Of a DNA stretch of 64,000 nt, positions 16,709 through 25,880 are shown one piece after another. Positions within the stretch are counted from its first letter, which is position 1, and the number at the start of each line of letters is the position of its first letter. The notes under the pieces were generated by a model. It was not told the DNA's origin. It saw only the letters and a program-made list of their open reading frames with translations, and did no database searches. The DNA comes from AP-15 sp035509615. GTDB lineage: Bacteria > Pseudomonadota > Alphaproteobacteria > ATCC43930 > CGMCC-115725. The DNA is taken from positions 44,850-108,849 of the forward strand of contig DATJLK010000016.1 in the NCBI GenBank assembly GCA_035509615.1. Direction: 5' to 3'. The position numbers were made by a program, and so were the translations under genes.

Positions 16709-19042
16709 CTAATCGGCGGTGAAGATCAGCGTCGCGAGCGGCGGCAACCGCAAGTGGATGGCCTGCGCGTGGCCGTGTATCGGATGCGGCTCGGCATGGA
16801 CCTCGCCAGCATTGCCGATACCGCTGCCGCCATAGTCGATCGCGTCGGTGTTGATGCGCTCGCGATAGCGTCCGGCATGCGGCACGCCGATCCAATAATC
16901 CTCACGCGGCACCGGGGTGAAATTGCAGACCACGATGGCAAGCTCGTGCGGACCGCGACCTCTGCGCAAAAACGAAATGACGCTCTGCTCGGCATTGGCG
17001 AGATCGATCCACTGAAATCCATCGGGATCGGCGTCGAACCGGTGCAGTGCCGGAGTGCTGTGATAGAGGTTATTGAGATCGCGCACCAGCCGCCACACGC
17101 CATTATGCGATGGCTCGCCCAGCAATTGCCAGTCCAATCCGATATCGTGGTTCCATTCGCGTTCCTGGGCGAATTCATCTCCCATGAACAGCAATTTCTT
17201 GCCGGGATGGGTCCACATAAAGCCATAATAAGCGCGCAGATTGGCAAAGCGCTGCCAGCGATCGCCCGTCATCCTGCCAATCAGCGAGCCCTTGCCGTGG
17301 ACGACCTCGTCATGGCTCAATGCCAGAATGAAGTTTTCGTGAAATGCGTAAAGGAGCCCGAAGCTCAGATCGTTCTGATGATATTTTCGATAGATCGGAT
17401 CGGTCGACATATAGCGCAACGTATCGTGCATCCAGCCGAGGTTCCATTTGTAGCCGAAACCGAGCCCGCCGACATAAGTCGGGCGCGAGACCATCGGCCA
17501 GGCGGTCGATTCCTCGGCGATCGAGGTGGCGCCGCTTGACTCGCCAAACACCAATTCGTTGACCCGCCGCAAAAACGCGATCGCCTCGATATTTTCGCGG
17601 CCGCCAAAGGCGTTCGGGATCCACTCGCCTTCGGGCCGGCTATAGTCGAGATACAGCATCGAGGCCACGGCATCGACGCGGATGCCGTCGATGTGAAATT
17701 CGCGCAGCCAATAGATTGCGTTTGACAACAGGAAATTAGCGACCTCGCGCCGCCCGTAATTATAAATCAACGTGTTCCAGTCGCGGTGAAAACCCTGGCG
17801 AGGATCGGCGTGCTCGTAGAGTGCGGTGCCGTCAAAGCGGCCCAACCCGTGCGGGTCGGTCGGGAAATGCCCAGGCACCCAGTCGAGCAAAACGCCGATC
17901 CCGGCAAGATGGCAGGTCTCGATAAACGCGCGAAAATCGTCGGGCATGCCATAGCGGCTGGTCGGCGCATATAGCGAGATCGGCTGGTAACCCCAGGAGC
18001 CGTCGAATGGGTACTCCATGACCGGCATCAGCTCGATATGGGTAAAGCCGAGTTCGGCGACATAGGGGACGAGTTCGGCGGCGAGTTCGCGATAGGTCAG
18101 ATAGCGGCCATTCTCGGCCAGCCGGCGGCGCCACGAGCCAAGATGCACTTCGTAGATGGCGATCGGTGCTTCGTGGTCGTTGCGGCGCCAGCGCTCGGCC
18201 ATCCACGCCCCATCGTTCCAGACATGACGCGACGGATCGGCAACGACAGAGGCGGTGTTGGGCGGCCGTTCGGCGCGCTCGGCATGGGGGTCGGCCTTCA
18301 GCGGCAGTAAATTGCCGTCAGGGCCATGAATTTGATACTTGTAGAGATGCCCGGGTCGCAATCCCGGGACAAACAGCTCCCAAAACCCGGTAGCACCGCG
18401 CCGCCGCATCGGCATCCGACGGCCATCCCAACCGTTGAAATCGCCGACGACGCTGAGCGAACTGGCGTTGGGCGCCCACACGGCGAAAGCCACCCCTTCG
18501 GCACCCTCATGCACAATCGGGTGCGCCCCCAGCTTTTTGTAGCTGGCAAAATGATTGCCCTCGGCAAGAAGGTAGAGATCGAGTTCGCCGAGCACCGGTG
18601 AAAAGCGATAGATGTCCTCGAATTCGCGCGTAATCCCACCGCTCGACACCCGCAGGCGATAGCGGAACGGCTCGTGATGCTCGGGAACCTCGGCGACAAA
18701 CAGACCCTCGGCGCGGATTTGGACACCCTCGGTTACGGTCATCCCGGTAGCGCTCTCGATAACCGACACCCGTTGCGCACCCGGCAGCATCGCGCGCACG
18801 CAAAGCCCGGTGGCGGTTTTGTGCATGCCGAGAACGGCAAACGGGTCGCCGTGACGCGCCTCGACGATCGCCGCGATCGCCGCCTCGGAGAGCGCCGCCG
18901 GCGCTGCTGCCGCCGGCGCCGATCGCTGCGGCTCCGGTCGCCGCGGTTCGGATAGCGCGGTTTCGCCCGCCGGCTCGATCGCTTCCTGCAGCGGGGCCGA
19001 GGCGGGCGGGGCGGCCCGCCGCGGATCAGTCCGCCTCGCCAT
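16709..19042 (-). CDS. glgB: 1,4-alpha-glucan branching enzyme
   Basis: GlgB (GH13) makes alpha-1,6 branches in the growing glucan. The 777-residue protein has a tandem beta-sandwich N-terminus (HGDPFAVLGMHKT, then VHEGAEGVAFAVWAPNA and FNGWDGRRMPM). Catalytic regions are IDGIRVDAVASMLYLDYS, SIAEESTAWPMV and LALSHDEVVHGKGSL. The first 50 or so residues are a Pro/Ala/Arg-rich extension of low complexity absent from short GlgB proteins. The ATG at 19042 overlaps the treS-mak stop by 17 bases. In the GlgE pathway GlgB branches the linear alpha-1,4 chains made by GlgE. Confidence 0.96.
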   Translation of the reverse strand: MARRTDPRRAAPPASAPLQEAIEPAGETALSEPRRPEPQRSAPAAAAPAALSEAAIAAIVEARHGDPFAVLGMHKTATGLCVRAMLPGAQRVSVIESATGMTVTEGVQIRAEGLFVAEVPEHHEPFRYRLRVSSGGITREFEDIYRFSPVLGELDLYLLAEGNHFASYKKLGAHPIVHEGAEGVAFAVWAPNASSLSVVGDFNGWDGRRMPMRRRGATGFWELFVPGLRPGHLYKYQIHGPDGNLLPLKADPHAERAERPPNTASVVADPSRHVWNDGAWMAERWRRNDHEAPIAIYEVHLGSWRRRLAENGRYLTYRELAAELVPYVAELGFTHIELMPVMEYPFDGSWGYQPISLYAPTSRYGMPDDFRAFIETCHLAGIGVLLDWVPGHFPTDPHGLGRFDGTALYEHADPRQGFHRDWNTLIYNYGRREVANFLLSNAIYWLREFHIDGIRVDAVASMLYLDYSRPEGEWIPNAFGGRENIEAIAFLRRVNELVFGESSGATSIAEESTAWPMVSRPTYVGGLGFGYKWNLGWMHDTLRYMSTDPIYRKYHQNDLSFGLLYAFHENFILALSHDEVVHGKGSLIGRMTGDRWQRFANLRAYYGFMWTHPGKKLLFMGDEFAQEREWNHDIGLDWQLLGEPSHNGVWRLVRDLNNLYHSTPALHRFDADPDGFQWIDLANAEQSVISFLRRGRGPHELAIVVCNFTPVPREDYWIGVPHAGRYRERINTDAIDYGGSGIGNAGEVHAEPHPIHGHAQAIHLRLPPLATLIFTAD

Positions 19043-22000
19043 TGGCGGCCGCCTTTCTGCGATTGAGGATGCCAAGCACACCGCGCAACGGGATGTCGAC
19101 CCACAATGGCCGGTTCGCCAACTCGTAGGACACTTCGTAAACCGCCTTTTCGAGGGCAAAAAAGGCGATCAGGTCGTTCGCCTGCTTTTTGCTGGCCGGG
19201 TATGCGCGGCAACCACGCATCGTCTTGCGGTAAGCGGCGCGGAAGCCGTCGACCGCCCGCTGGCGCCAGGATTCGGCGAGTTCGGTCATTCGCGGCTCGA
19301 CCGCCGCGCGCGTCTCGGCCAATTGCCGGACCGCGGTCACCGCAGCATAATCGAACGAGCGGATCATGCCGGCGACATCGCGCAATGGCGAACTTTTGGC
19401 GCGTCGCTCGGCCAAGGTCCGCGACGGCTCGCCCTCAAAATCGACGATGTAAAAGTCGTTCTGGACCACGATCGTCTGACCCAGATGGTAATCGCCGTGC
19501 AGGCGAGTCTTTAGCGCGGCCAGTTCGTCCGGCAGCAGCGCCTGGATCTCGGCGAACAGTTCGGCGCGGGCGGACAGCACCTGCGCCGCAAGCTCGGCCG
19601 CCCGTTGCGGCAGTCGCACGCGTTCACGCTGCAGCCGGCCCAGCATCGCTTCGCACTCGACTTCGAGGGTGCGGCGCCATTCGACGACGTCATCGCGGGT
19701 GATCGGCTCGGCAGTGAAAGCGGGATCGTCGCAGTCCTCACGGGCCAAGGCACGGTGCATCTCCGCCGTGCGGATGCCGATCTGGCGCGCCAATGCCAAA
19801 AAGAAGTGATCGGGATCCGGCAGTTCTGACGACCGCTCGCCGCTCACCACCAGCGCGTCGTCGAGATAGCGGGTCAAATAATTCAGCGCCTGGACCCAGC
19901 CGTCGCCCTGATTGCGCACAAACCCGAACAACGCGCCGAGCGCCAGGGTCTGCGGCCCGGTGTCGCCGTCGAGCACGAGCTCGATGGTGGCGAGCGGCGG
20001 CGGCGTGTTAGCAAACCCGGCGCGCTCGACCAGAAAGCGCGACATCTCGATCTCGGGATGCGGCCCGGGCTCGATCCGCCGATAAAGCTTCAGCATCGCG
20101 TATTCGTCGAAAAAGATCGAGCTGTTCGATTGTTCGACCCCGCCGCGCCGCACGTTCAGCCGTTCCGGCGGCTCTACATCGTCATAGCGGGACGTCTTGG
20201 AACAGCGCATCTCACCGCGATCGAGCGATAGCCTTGCTTCACGATTGATCATGTCGATCAGCGCCAGCGCAAAACCGTCCTGCGACAGGGCATCGACGAG
20301 AGCCCCCTCGCGGCGGAACTGGCGCAATTCGGCAAGTGTGACAGGGAGGAGCCCTTGGCGCAGATCGGTCTCTGCCGGCGACCAGACCGTCGCGAGAGGC
20401 AGGAAATAATATTGGCTGCCGCCGTCGCGCAGCCGTGCTTCGACAACCGAGGCAAGATAGCTCTCGGGCGGAGCGCCATCTTGGGCCGGCCGGGCAATCA
20501 CGCCCTGGGCTTTGACCACGGCATTCTTGACCCGCCGGTCTTTGGCGGCGAACCAGCGCTGGCGCGCCAGAAATGCCGGCACCACGTCGTTCTCGACCTG
20601 CTGCAAATTGTGCCGGAGGAACAGGTCATTCCAGCCTTGCGGCATGACCAGCGTTACCAATTCGGGTGGCGGTATCTGCAAATTTGCCGCCTCCTGCGGG
20701 CTGGGTAATAAATCGAACCAGAAAAAGCTGTGGCCTTGCAGCGTCAGCAGGTAGGGCAGTTCACCGATTGTCGGAAATGCGCTGCGACCGAGGAGTTCGA
20801 CCGGCTGACGCCCGCGAAACTCGCCCAGTTCGAGTTCGACGGCCTGCGGCGATCGCGACAGATTGGCTACGCACAGGATGACCTCGTCCTCATGGCAGCG
20901 CAGATAGGCAATCACCTTGCGGTTCGACGGATATAAAAACTGCAAGCTGCCGCGGCCGAATGCCCGCCGCGCTCGCCGCGCCGCGATCATTCGCTTCATC
21001 CAGTTCAGCAGCGAGGATGGCGAACGGCTCTGCGCTTCGACATTGACAGCCTCAAAGCCATACACCGAATCCATAATCGGCGGCAGATAGAGCCGCTCGG
21101 GATCGCTGCGGGAAAAGCCGCCATTGCGGTCGGGGGTCCACTGCATCGGTGTCCGCACCCCGTCGCGATCGCGCAAAAATACGTTGTCCCCCATGCCGAT
21201 CTCGTCGCCGTAATAGATCACCGGCGTTCCCGGCATCGACACTAACAGCGCGTTCAAGAGTTCGATCCGGCGGCGGTCATTCTCCATCAGCGGCGCCAGC
21301 CGGCGGCGGATGCCGAGATTGATGCGGGCGCGGCGATCGGCGGCGTAATGCTGCCACAAATAGTCGCGCTCGCGGTCGGTGACCATTTCCAATGTGAGTT
21401 CGTCGTGATTTCGCAGGAACACCGCCCATTGGCAGCTTTCCGGAATATCCGGTGTCTGCCGCATGATGTCGGTGATCGGATGGCGGTCTTCGGTCGAGAC
21501 CGCCATGTAGATCCTCGGCATCAGCGGGAAATGAAAGGCCATGTGGCATTCATCGCCATTGCCGAAATACTGCAGGACGTCCTCTGGCCATTGGTTGGCC
21601 TCGGCCAGGAGCATGCGGCCGTCGTAGCGCTGGTCGAGTTCGCAACGCAGCCGCCGCAGGATCGCATGGGTCTCGGGCAGGTTTTCGTTGCTCGTGCCCT
21701 CGCGTTCGATCAGATACGGCACCGCGTCGAGACGCATCGCGTCAACCCCGAGATCAAGCCAGAACCGCATGACATCGGCGACCGCGCGGAACACCCGCGG
21801 ATTGTCAAAATTCAAGTCCGGCTGGTGCGCGTAGAACCGATGCCAGTAATACGCCTGGGCTACCGGATCCCATGCCCAGTTCGATTTCTCCGAATCGACA
21901 AAGATGATGCGGGTTTCGGCAAATTTCTGGTCAGTGTCGCTCCAGACGTAGAAGTCGCGCCACGGCGAGCCGGGTTTCGCCTGTCGCGCCCGCTGGAACC

Positions 22001-22394
22001 AGGGATGCTGGTCGGAAGTGTGATTGATCACCAGCTCGGTGATGACGCGCAGCCCGCGCCGGTGCGCCTCGCGAACAAACAGCCTGAAATCGTGCATCCG
22101 TCCATAGGACGGGTTGATGTTCTTGTAGTCGGCAATATCGTAACCGTCGTCACGCAGGGGCGAGGGATAGAATGGCAATAGCCACAATGCGGTGACGCCA
22201 AGGTCCTGCAGATAATCCAGCTTGCGGGACAGGCCCTGGAAATCTCCGACACCGTCATCATCGCCGTCAAAGAAGGCCTTGACGTGCAGCTGATAGATGA
22301 TGGCGTCCTTGTACCACAGCGGGTCCGAGGCCGCCGGGCGTGAGGTCGCGCCAAAGGCTGGCGACGACATCGCCGGTTCATCGCGTGGGCTCAT
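19026..22394 (-). CDS. treS: Trehalose synthase fused to maltokinase (TreS-Mak)
   Basis: A 1122-residue bifunctional protein. Residues 25 to about 560 are a GH13 trehalose synthase that interconverts trehalose and maltose: WYKDAIIYQLHVKAFFDGD, nucleophile Asp223 in MRLDAVPYL, acid/base Glu265 in LLAEANQWPED, and Asp331 in FLRNHDELT. From about 580 on it is a maltokinase (Mak/Pep2) with ARQRWFAAKDR and the kinase catalytic HGDYHLGQ at 966-973 followed by YIVDFEGEP for metal binding. The kinase turns maltose plus ATP into maltose 1-phosphate, the GlgE donor. The start codon overlaps the glgE stop as ATGA. Fused and separate forms are both known. Confidence 0.96.
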   Translation of the reverse strand: MSPRDEPAMSSPAFGATSRPAASDPLWYKDAIIYQLHVKAFFDGDDDGVGDFQGLSRKLDYLQDLGVTALWLLPFYPSPLRDDGYDIADYKNINPSYGRMHDFRLFVREAHRRGLRVITELVINHTSDQHPWFQRARQAKPGSPWRDFYVWSDTDQKFAETRIIFVDSEKSNWAWDPVAQAYYWHRFYAHQPDLNFDNPRVFRAVADVMRFWLDLGVDAMRLDAVPYLIEREGTSNENLPETHAILRRLRCELDQRYDGRMLLAEANQWPEDVLQYFGNGDECHMAFHFPLMPRIYMAVSTEDRHPITDIMRQTPDIPESCQWAVFLRNHDELTLEMVTDRERDYLWQHYAADRRARINLGIRRRLAPLMENDRRRIELLNALLVSMPGTPVIYYGDEIGMGDNVFLRDRDGVRTPMQWTPDRNGGFSRSDPERLYLPPIMDSVYGFEAVNVEAQSRSPSSLLNWMKRMIAARRARRAFGRGSLQFLYPSNRKVIAYLRCHEDEVILCVANLSRSPQAVELELGEFRGRQPVELLGRSAFPTIGELPYLLTLQGHSFFWFDLLPSPQEAANLQIPPPELVTLVMPQGWNDLFLRHNLQQVENDVVPAFLARQRWFAAKDRRVKNAVVKAQGVIARPAQDGAPPESYLASVVEARLRDGGSQYYFLPLATVWSPAETDLRQGLLPVTLAELRQFRREGALVDALSQDGFALALIDMINREARLSLDRGEMRCSKTSRYDDVEPPERLNVRRGGVEQSNSSIFFDEYAMLKLYRRIEPGPHPEIEMSRFLVERAGFANTPPPLATIELVLDGDTGPQTLALGALFGFVRNQGDGWVQALNYLTRYLDDALVVSGERSSELPDPDHFFLALARQIGIRTAEMHRALAREDCDDPAFTAEPITRDDVVEWRRTLEVECEAMLGRLQRERVRLPQRAAELAAQVLSARAELFAEIQALLPDELAALKTRLHGDYHLGQTIVVQNDFYIVDFEGEPSRTLAERRAKSSPLRDVAGMIRSFDYAAVTAVRQLAETRAAVEPRMTELAESWRQRAVDGFRAAYRKTMRGCRAYPASKKQANDLIAFFALEKAVYEVSYELANRPLWVDIPLRGVLGILNRRKAAANGEAD

Positions 22395-25300
22395 ACCGGG
22401 GAAGATGTATAGATGCGAAAGATCAACGCCGGGTTCGTCTCAGGGTCGAGGCGGAAGCGCTGACGGGCGCCGCGCACCATCGACAAGGTTTTCGAAAAAA
22501 CTTCCTCCAGTCCAATAGCGGCGTTGGCGGGCAGGTTCAATGCCGCCAGCGGCAATTCGACTTCGCCTTCATGCGGCATATGCGGATCGAGATTGACGAT
22601 GACGGCCACGGTATTGGCCGGCGTTGCCGATGTTTTCGCGTAAGCCAGGATGTTGGGGTCGTCACAGGGCAGAAATCGCAAGTTGTGGAATTCCTGCATC
22701 GCCGGATTGTTCCGACGGAACCGGTTGACCAGCCGGATATCTTCCTTGATATTTCCCGAACGGTCCCAATCCCGAACCTTGTATTCATATTTCTCGGAAT
22801 CGAGATATTCTTCGCGCCCCGGGATCGGGGTGTTTTCGCACAGCTCAAAGCCGTTATAGATGCCGTAAGCGGGCGACAGGGTCGCTGCCAGCACCAGGCG
22901 GATGCGAAAGGCCGGCCGGCCGCCCACCTGCAGGAATTCCGGTAGGATATCCGGGGTATTGGTAAAAAAATTCGGACGAAAATATTCGGTAGCGGGATAT
23001 TGCGTCAGCTCGGTCAAATACTCGATCAACTCCGCCTTGGTGTTGCGCCAGGTAAAATAGGTATAGGACTGGCTGAAGCCGGCCTTGGCCAGGGCGCGCA
23101 TCATCTTCGGCCGGGTAAACGCCTCGGAGAGAAAGATCGCCTCGGGACACAGCACCTTGACCTCGCGGATCAGCCATTCCCAGAACGGCACTGGCTTGGT
23201 ATGCGGATTGTCGACGCGAAAAATCCGTACCCCCTCGCCGACCCAGAACAGGACAACATCACGCAACTCGTTCCACAGCGCCTGACGGTCGGCGGTGTCG
23301 AAATCGACATTGACAATGTCTTCGTATTTTTTGGGCGGGTTCTCGGCGTATTTGATCGAGCCGTCGGGGCGAAACCGGAACCATTGTCGATGCTCGCGCA
23401 CCCATGGGTGGTCGGGCGCGCATTGCACGGCGAAATCGAGTGCCACCTCCATCCCATGCGCGGCCGCAGCGCGGACAAAGCGGCGAAAGTCGTCGAGCGT
23501 CCCAAGCTGCGGCTCGATCGCACGATGCCCGCCTTCCTCGGCACCGATCGCATAAGGGCTGCCGGGATCACCCGGCATCGCCTGCGGATTGTTGTTCCTG
23601 CCCTTGCGGTTGGTGCGGCCGATCGGATGGATCGGCGGCAGATAGACGACGTCGAAGCCGAGTGCCGCGATTTCCGGCAGGCGCGCGATGCAATCGTCAA
23701 AACTCGCGCTTTTTCCGACTTCTCGCCCTTGGCTGCGGGCAAACATCTCGTACCACGCCGAAAAGCGCGCCGCCTTGCGATCAACGACAACCGTCAGCCC
23801 ATCGGGAGAGCGGGTGGCGTCGGAGCGCGGCGAGCAGCGTGCCATCAGCTCCCGTGTGGCCGGGGAAAGCAGCATTGCCAGTCGCGCAGCGTCATCGCCA
23901 TCATCAAATTCGCGCAGCAATTTTTGCGCTTCCGCTTGGTCCCTCGGCCCGGTTTCGATCGCTGCCGCGATAATGGCGCGGCCTTCCTGCAGTTCGAGCG
24001 AAATGTCCTGACCGGCCTCCCGCTTTTTCTCGATTTCCTCGCGCCAGCTCTCGAAACGGTCGGTCCAGACCTCGAGCGAATAATGCCACAAGCCGACCCG
24101 ATCGAGGGTGAAATGTCCGACCCAGCGATCGTTGTCAAAGAAGCTGAGCGGGGTCTCCTGCCATGCCTGATCCTCGTACCGGTACCTGACGACGCCGCGC
24201 AATCTGTCGTGGCCGTCGCGAAACACATCGGCCCAGACCGAGAAGACTTCGCCTTCGATGCGCTTGACCGGGTAGCGTCCGCCGTCGAGCTGCGGATAGA
24301 CGTCCTCGATCTGGATGCGTGCGTCCGGCCGCCACAATGCCGGCATCTCGGCCTTGCGACCGGGCGCTTTTTCGACATGCGCAATCTCGACGCCGAGCGG
24401 CTCGACGAGGATCACCCCGGGGTCTTCATCGATTTTTACGCGGCGGCTGCGGGCGGGATCACGATTGACCGCGATCAGCGCCCGGTCGTCAGCACCCTCT
24501 GTTTGTCGCTCCAGCACGATAAGTTCACCGTCCCCTTGCGGCAACAAGCGTTGCGGCCCTTCCTCGTTCAGCGCCGGGATCGCGAGCTTGGCCGCATTGA
24601 TCTCGGCGATGAACAGGCTGAGGTCGAAACGCTTGGGCTCGGGCGCCGCCTCGCCGCCGGTCACCACCGACAACCGGCGTCCCCACCCGTATTCGAACCC
24701 CATCGGCATCAGTAGGCCGGTGGAATACGCCGCGGCAAAGGCATAAGCTTGGCGATAACGTGGCTCGATCTCGCCGTCGGGGACGCCGGCCTGGCGCAAT
24801 TCGGCAACCAGACGGGGGGTGTCGTGGCTCTCCGGAAACCCGATCGAGGGTGCGATGTGCCGGAACGCCTCGTACTGATCAAGCAGCCACGGACTTTTGA
24901 AATCCCACCACTTGACGCTGTTGTAAAGATAGTCAAAACCGGCGCCGGCGAGACCCAGCACTGCTTCTTTCGGAGCACCGACGGTCTCGGCGCAGAACAA
25001 TGCGTCGGGGGCCACCTCTTTAGCAGCGTGGGTCAGCCCGCGCCACACCTCGGCCGGGACCTTGTAGGCCGCATCGCAACGGAAGCCGCGAAAACCGAGA
25101 TCCAGGTAATGTTGTACGACATCGCGGAAATAGGCGGCGATCTCATCGCAACGGGCTCCTGAATAATCGAGTTCGGCAAGATCGCCCCACACCGTCTTGC
25201 GCCGCGGGTCGGCGGGGTCGGTGGCAAACGGCGAGCGAATTTCGCCGTTCTCGTCATGCGCGAACCAATCGCGATGATGCTGCGTCAGTTCGCTGTCCTT

Positions 25301-25606
25301 GGCGGTGTGATTGGCGACGAGATCCATGATCACCAGCAGCCGGCAGGCCTGCGCCGCCTCGGTAAAGCCGCGCAACAACGTGTCGTCATCACCGCGTTCG
25401 TCGCCCTGAAAGCGCGGGTTTAGACGGTAGTAATCCTTGACGGCATAAAGGCTGCCGGAGAAGCCCGGGTAGTGAAACGGGTTGACATAGACCGCGTTAA
25501 ACCCCATCGCCGCAATCCGCGGCAGATGTTCCGACCATTGCCGAACCGTTCCCGCCAGGGTGGGAAAAAGATTATAGATGCGCAACCCGTCGCGCACGGA
25601 AACCAC
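22391..25606 (-). CDS. glgE: GlgE maltosyltransferase with an extra N-terminal GH13 domain
   Basis: A 1071-residue two-module protein. Residues about 430-1071 are GlgE, which adds maltosyl units from maltose 1-phosphate to alpha-1,4-glucan; its catalytic set is Asp799 (RIFRVDNPHTKP), Glu828 (IFLSEAFTRP) and Asp886 (TNTPDILPEF). Residues 1 to about 400 are a second GH13 barrel with its own complete set: LVIMDLVANHT, Asp178 in GFRCDAAYKVP, Glu207 in FCAETVG and His261-Asp262 in PESHDTPR. Stand-alone GlgE is about 650-700 residues. The start is a GTG at 25606 with only a weak Shine-Dalgarno sequence; another GTG lies three codons in. It is the first gene of the operon. Confidence 0.93.
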   Translation of the reverse strand: MVSVRDGLRIYNLFPTLAGTVRQWSEHLPRIAAMGFNAVYVNPFHYPGFSGSLYAVKDYYRLNPRFQGDERGDDDTLLRGFTEAAQACRLLVIMDLVANHTAKDSELTQHHRDWFAHDENGEIRSPFATDPADPRRKTVWGDLAELDYSGARCDEIAAYFRDVVQHYLDLGFRGFRCDAAYKVPAEVWRGLTHAAKEVAPDALFCAETVGAPKEAVLGLAGAGFDYLYNSVKWWDFKSPWLLDQYEAFRHIAPSIGFPESHDTPRLVAELRQAGVPDGEIEPRYRQAYAFAAAYSTGLLMPMGFEYGWGRRLSVVTGGEAAPEPKRFDLSLFIAEINAAKLAIPALNEEGPQRLLPQGDGELIVLERQTEGADDRALIAVNRDPARSRRVKIDEDPGVILVEPLGVEIAHVEKAPGRKAEMPALWRPDARIQIEDVYPQLDGGRYPVKRIEGEVFSVWADVFRDGHDRLRGVVRYRYEDQAWQETPLSFFDNDRWVGHFTLDRVGLWHYSLEVWTDRFESWREEIEKKREAGQDISLELQEGRAIIAAAIETGPRDQAEAQKLLREFDDGDDAARLAMLLSPATRELMARCSPRSDATRSPDGLTVVVDRKAARFSAWYEMFARSQGREVGKSASFDDCIARLPEIAALGFDVVYLPPIHPIGRTNRKGRNNNPQAMPGDPGSPYAIGAEEGGHRAIEPQLGTLDDFRRFVRAAAAHGMEVALDFAVQCAPDHPWVREHRQWFRFRPDGSIKYAENPPKKYEDIVNVDFDTADRQALWNELRDVVLFWVGEGVRIFRVDNPHTKPVPFWEWLIREVKVLCPEAIFLSEAFTRPKMMRALAKAGFSQSYTYFTWRNTKAELIEYLTELTQYPATEYFRPNFFTNTPDILPEFLQVGGRPAFRIRLVLAATLSPAYGIYNGFELCENTPIPGREEYLDSEKYEYKVRDWDRSGNIKEDIRLVNRFRRNNPAMQEFHNLRFLPCDDPNILAYAKTSATPANTVAVIVNLDPHMPHEGEVELPLAALNLPANAAIGLEEVFSKTLSMVRGARQRFRLDPETNPALIFRIYTSSPV

Positions 25607-25880
25607 TCCAGGAAATTACCGAAAACCCCCGGCGCGCGGCACGATGCCGAAGCGCTACGACTTTAACCAACCAACCAGCGCGCGCATTGGTTCCGCTCTG
25701 CGGCACGGTCGCGCGCCATGTTGATGCAGGACGACCCACAACATTGTCGCGGGGTCGGCCGGTTCAACCCCCGCCGGAGCCGGTCCCAGAGCGCCTGTCA
25801 GCAACTACGAGGCCGGGCGGCGGCGATGCACCTTGGCGCGTCGCGCACCCGCCGGGCTCGACCCGCGGATCCGGGTGCGA

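Noticed and set aside
23000..24715. 571-codon open frame antisense to glgE
   Set aside because: It lies wholly inside a gene with verified catalytic motifs on the other strand; composition reflects codon bias.
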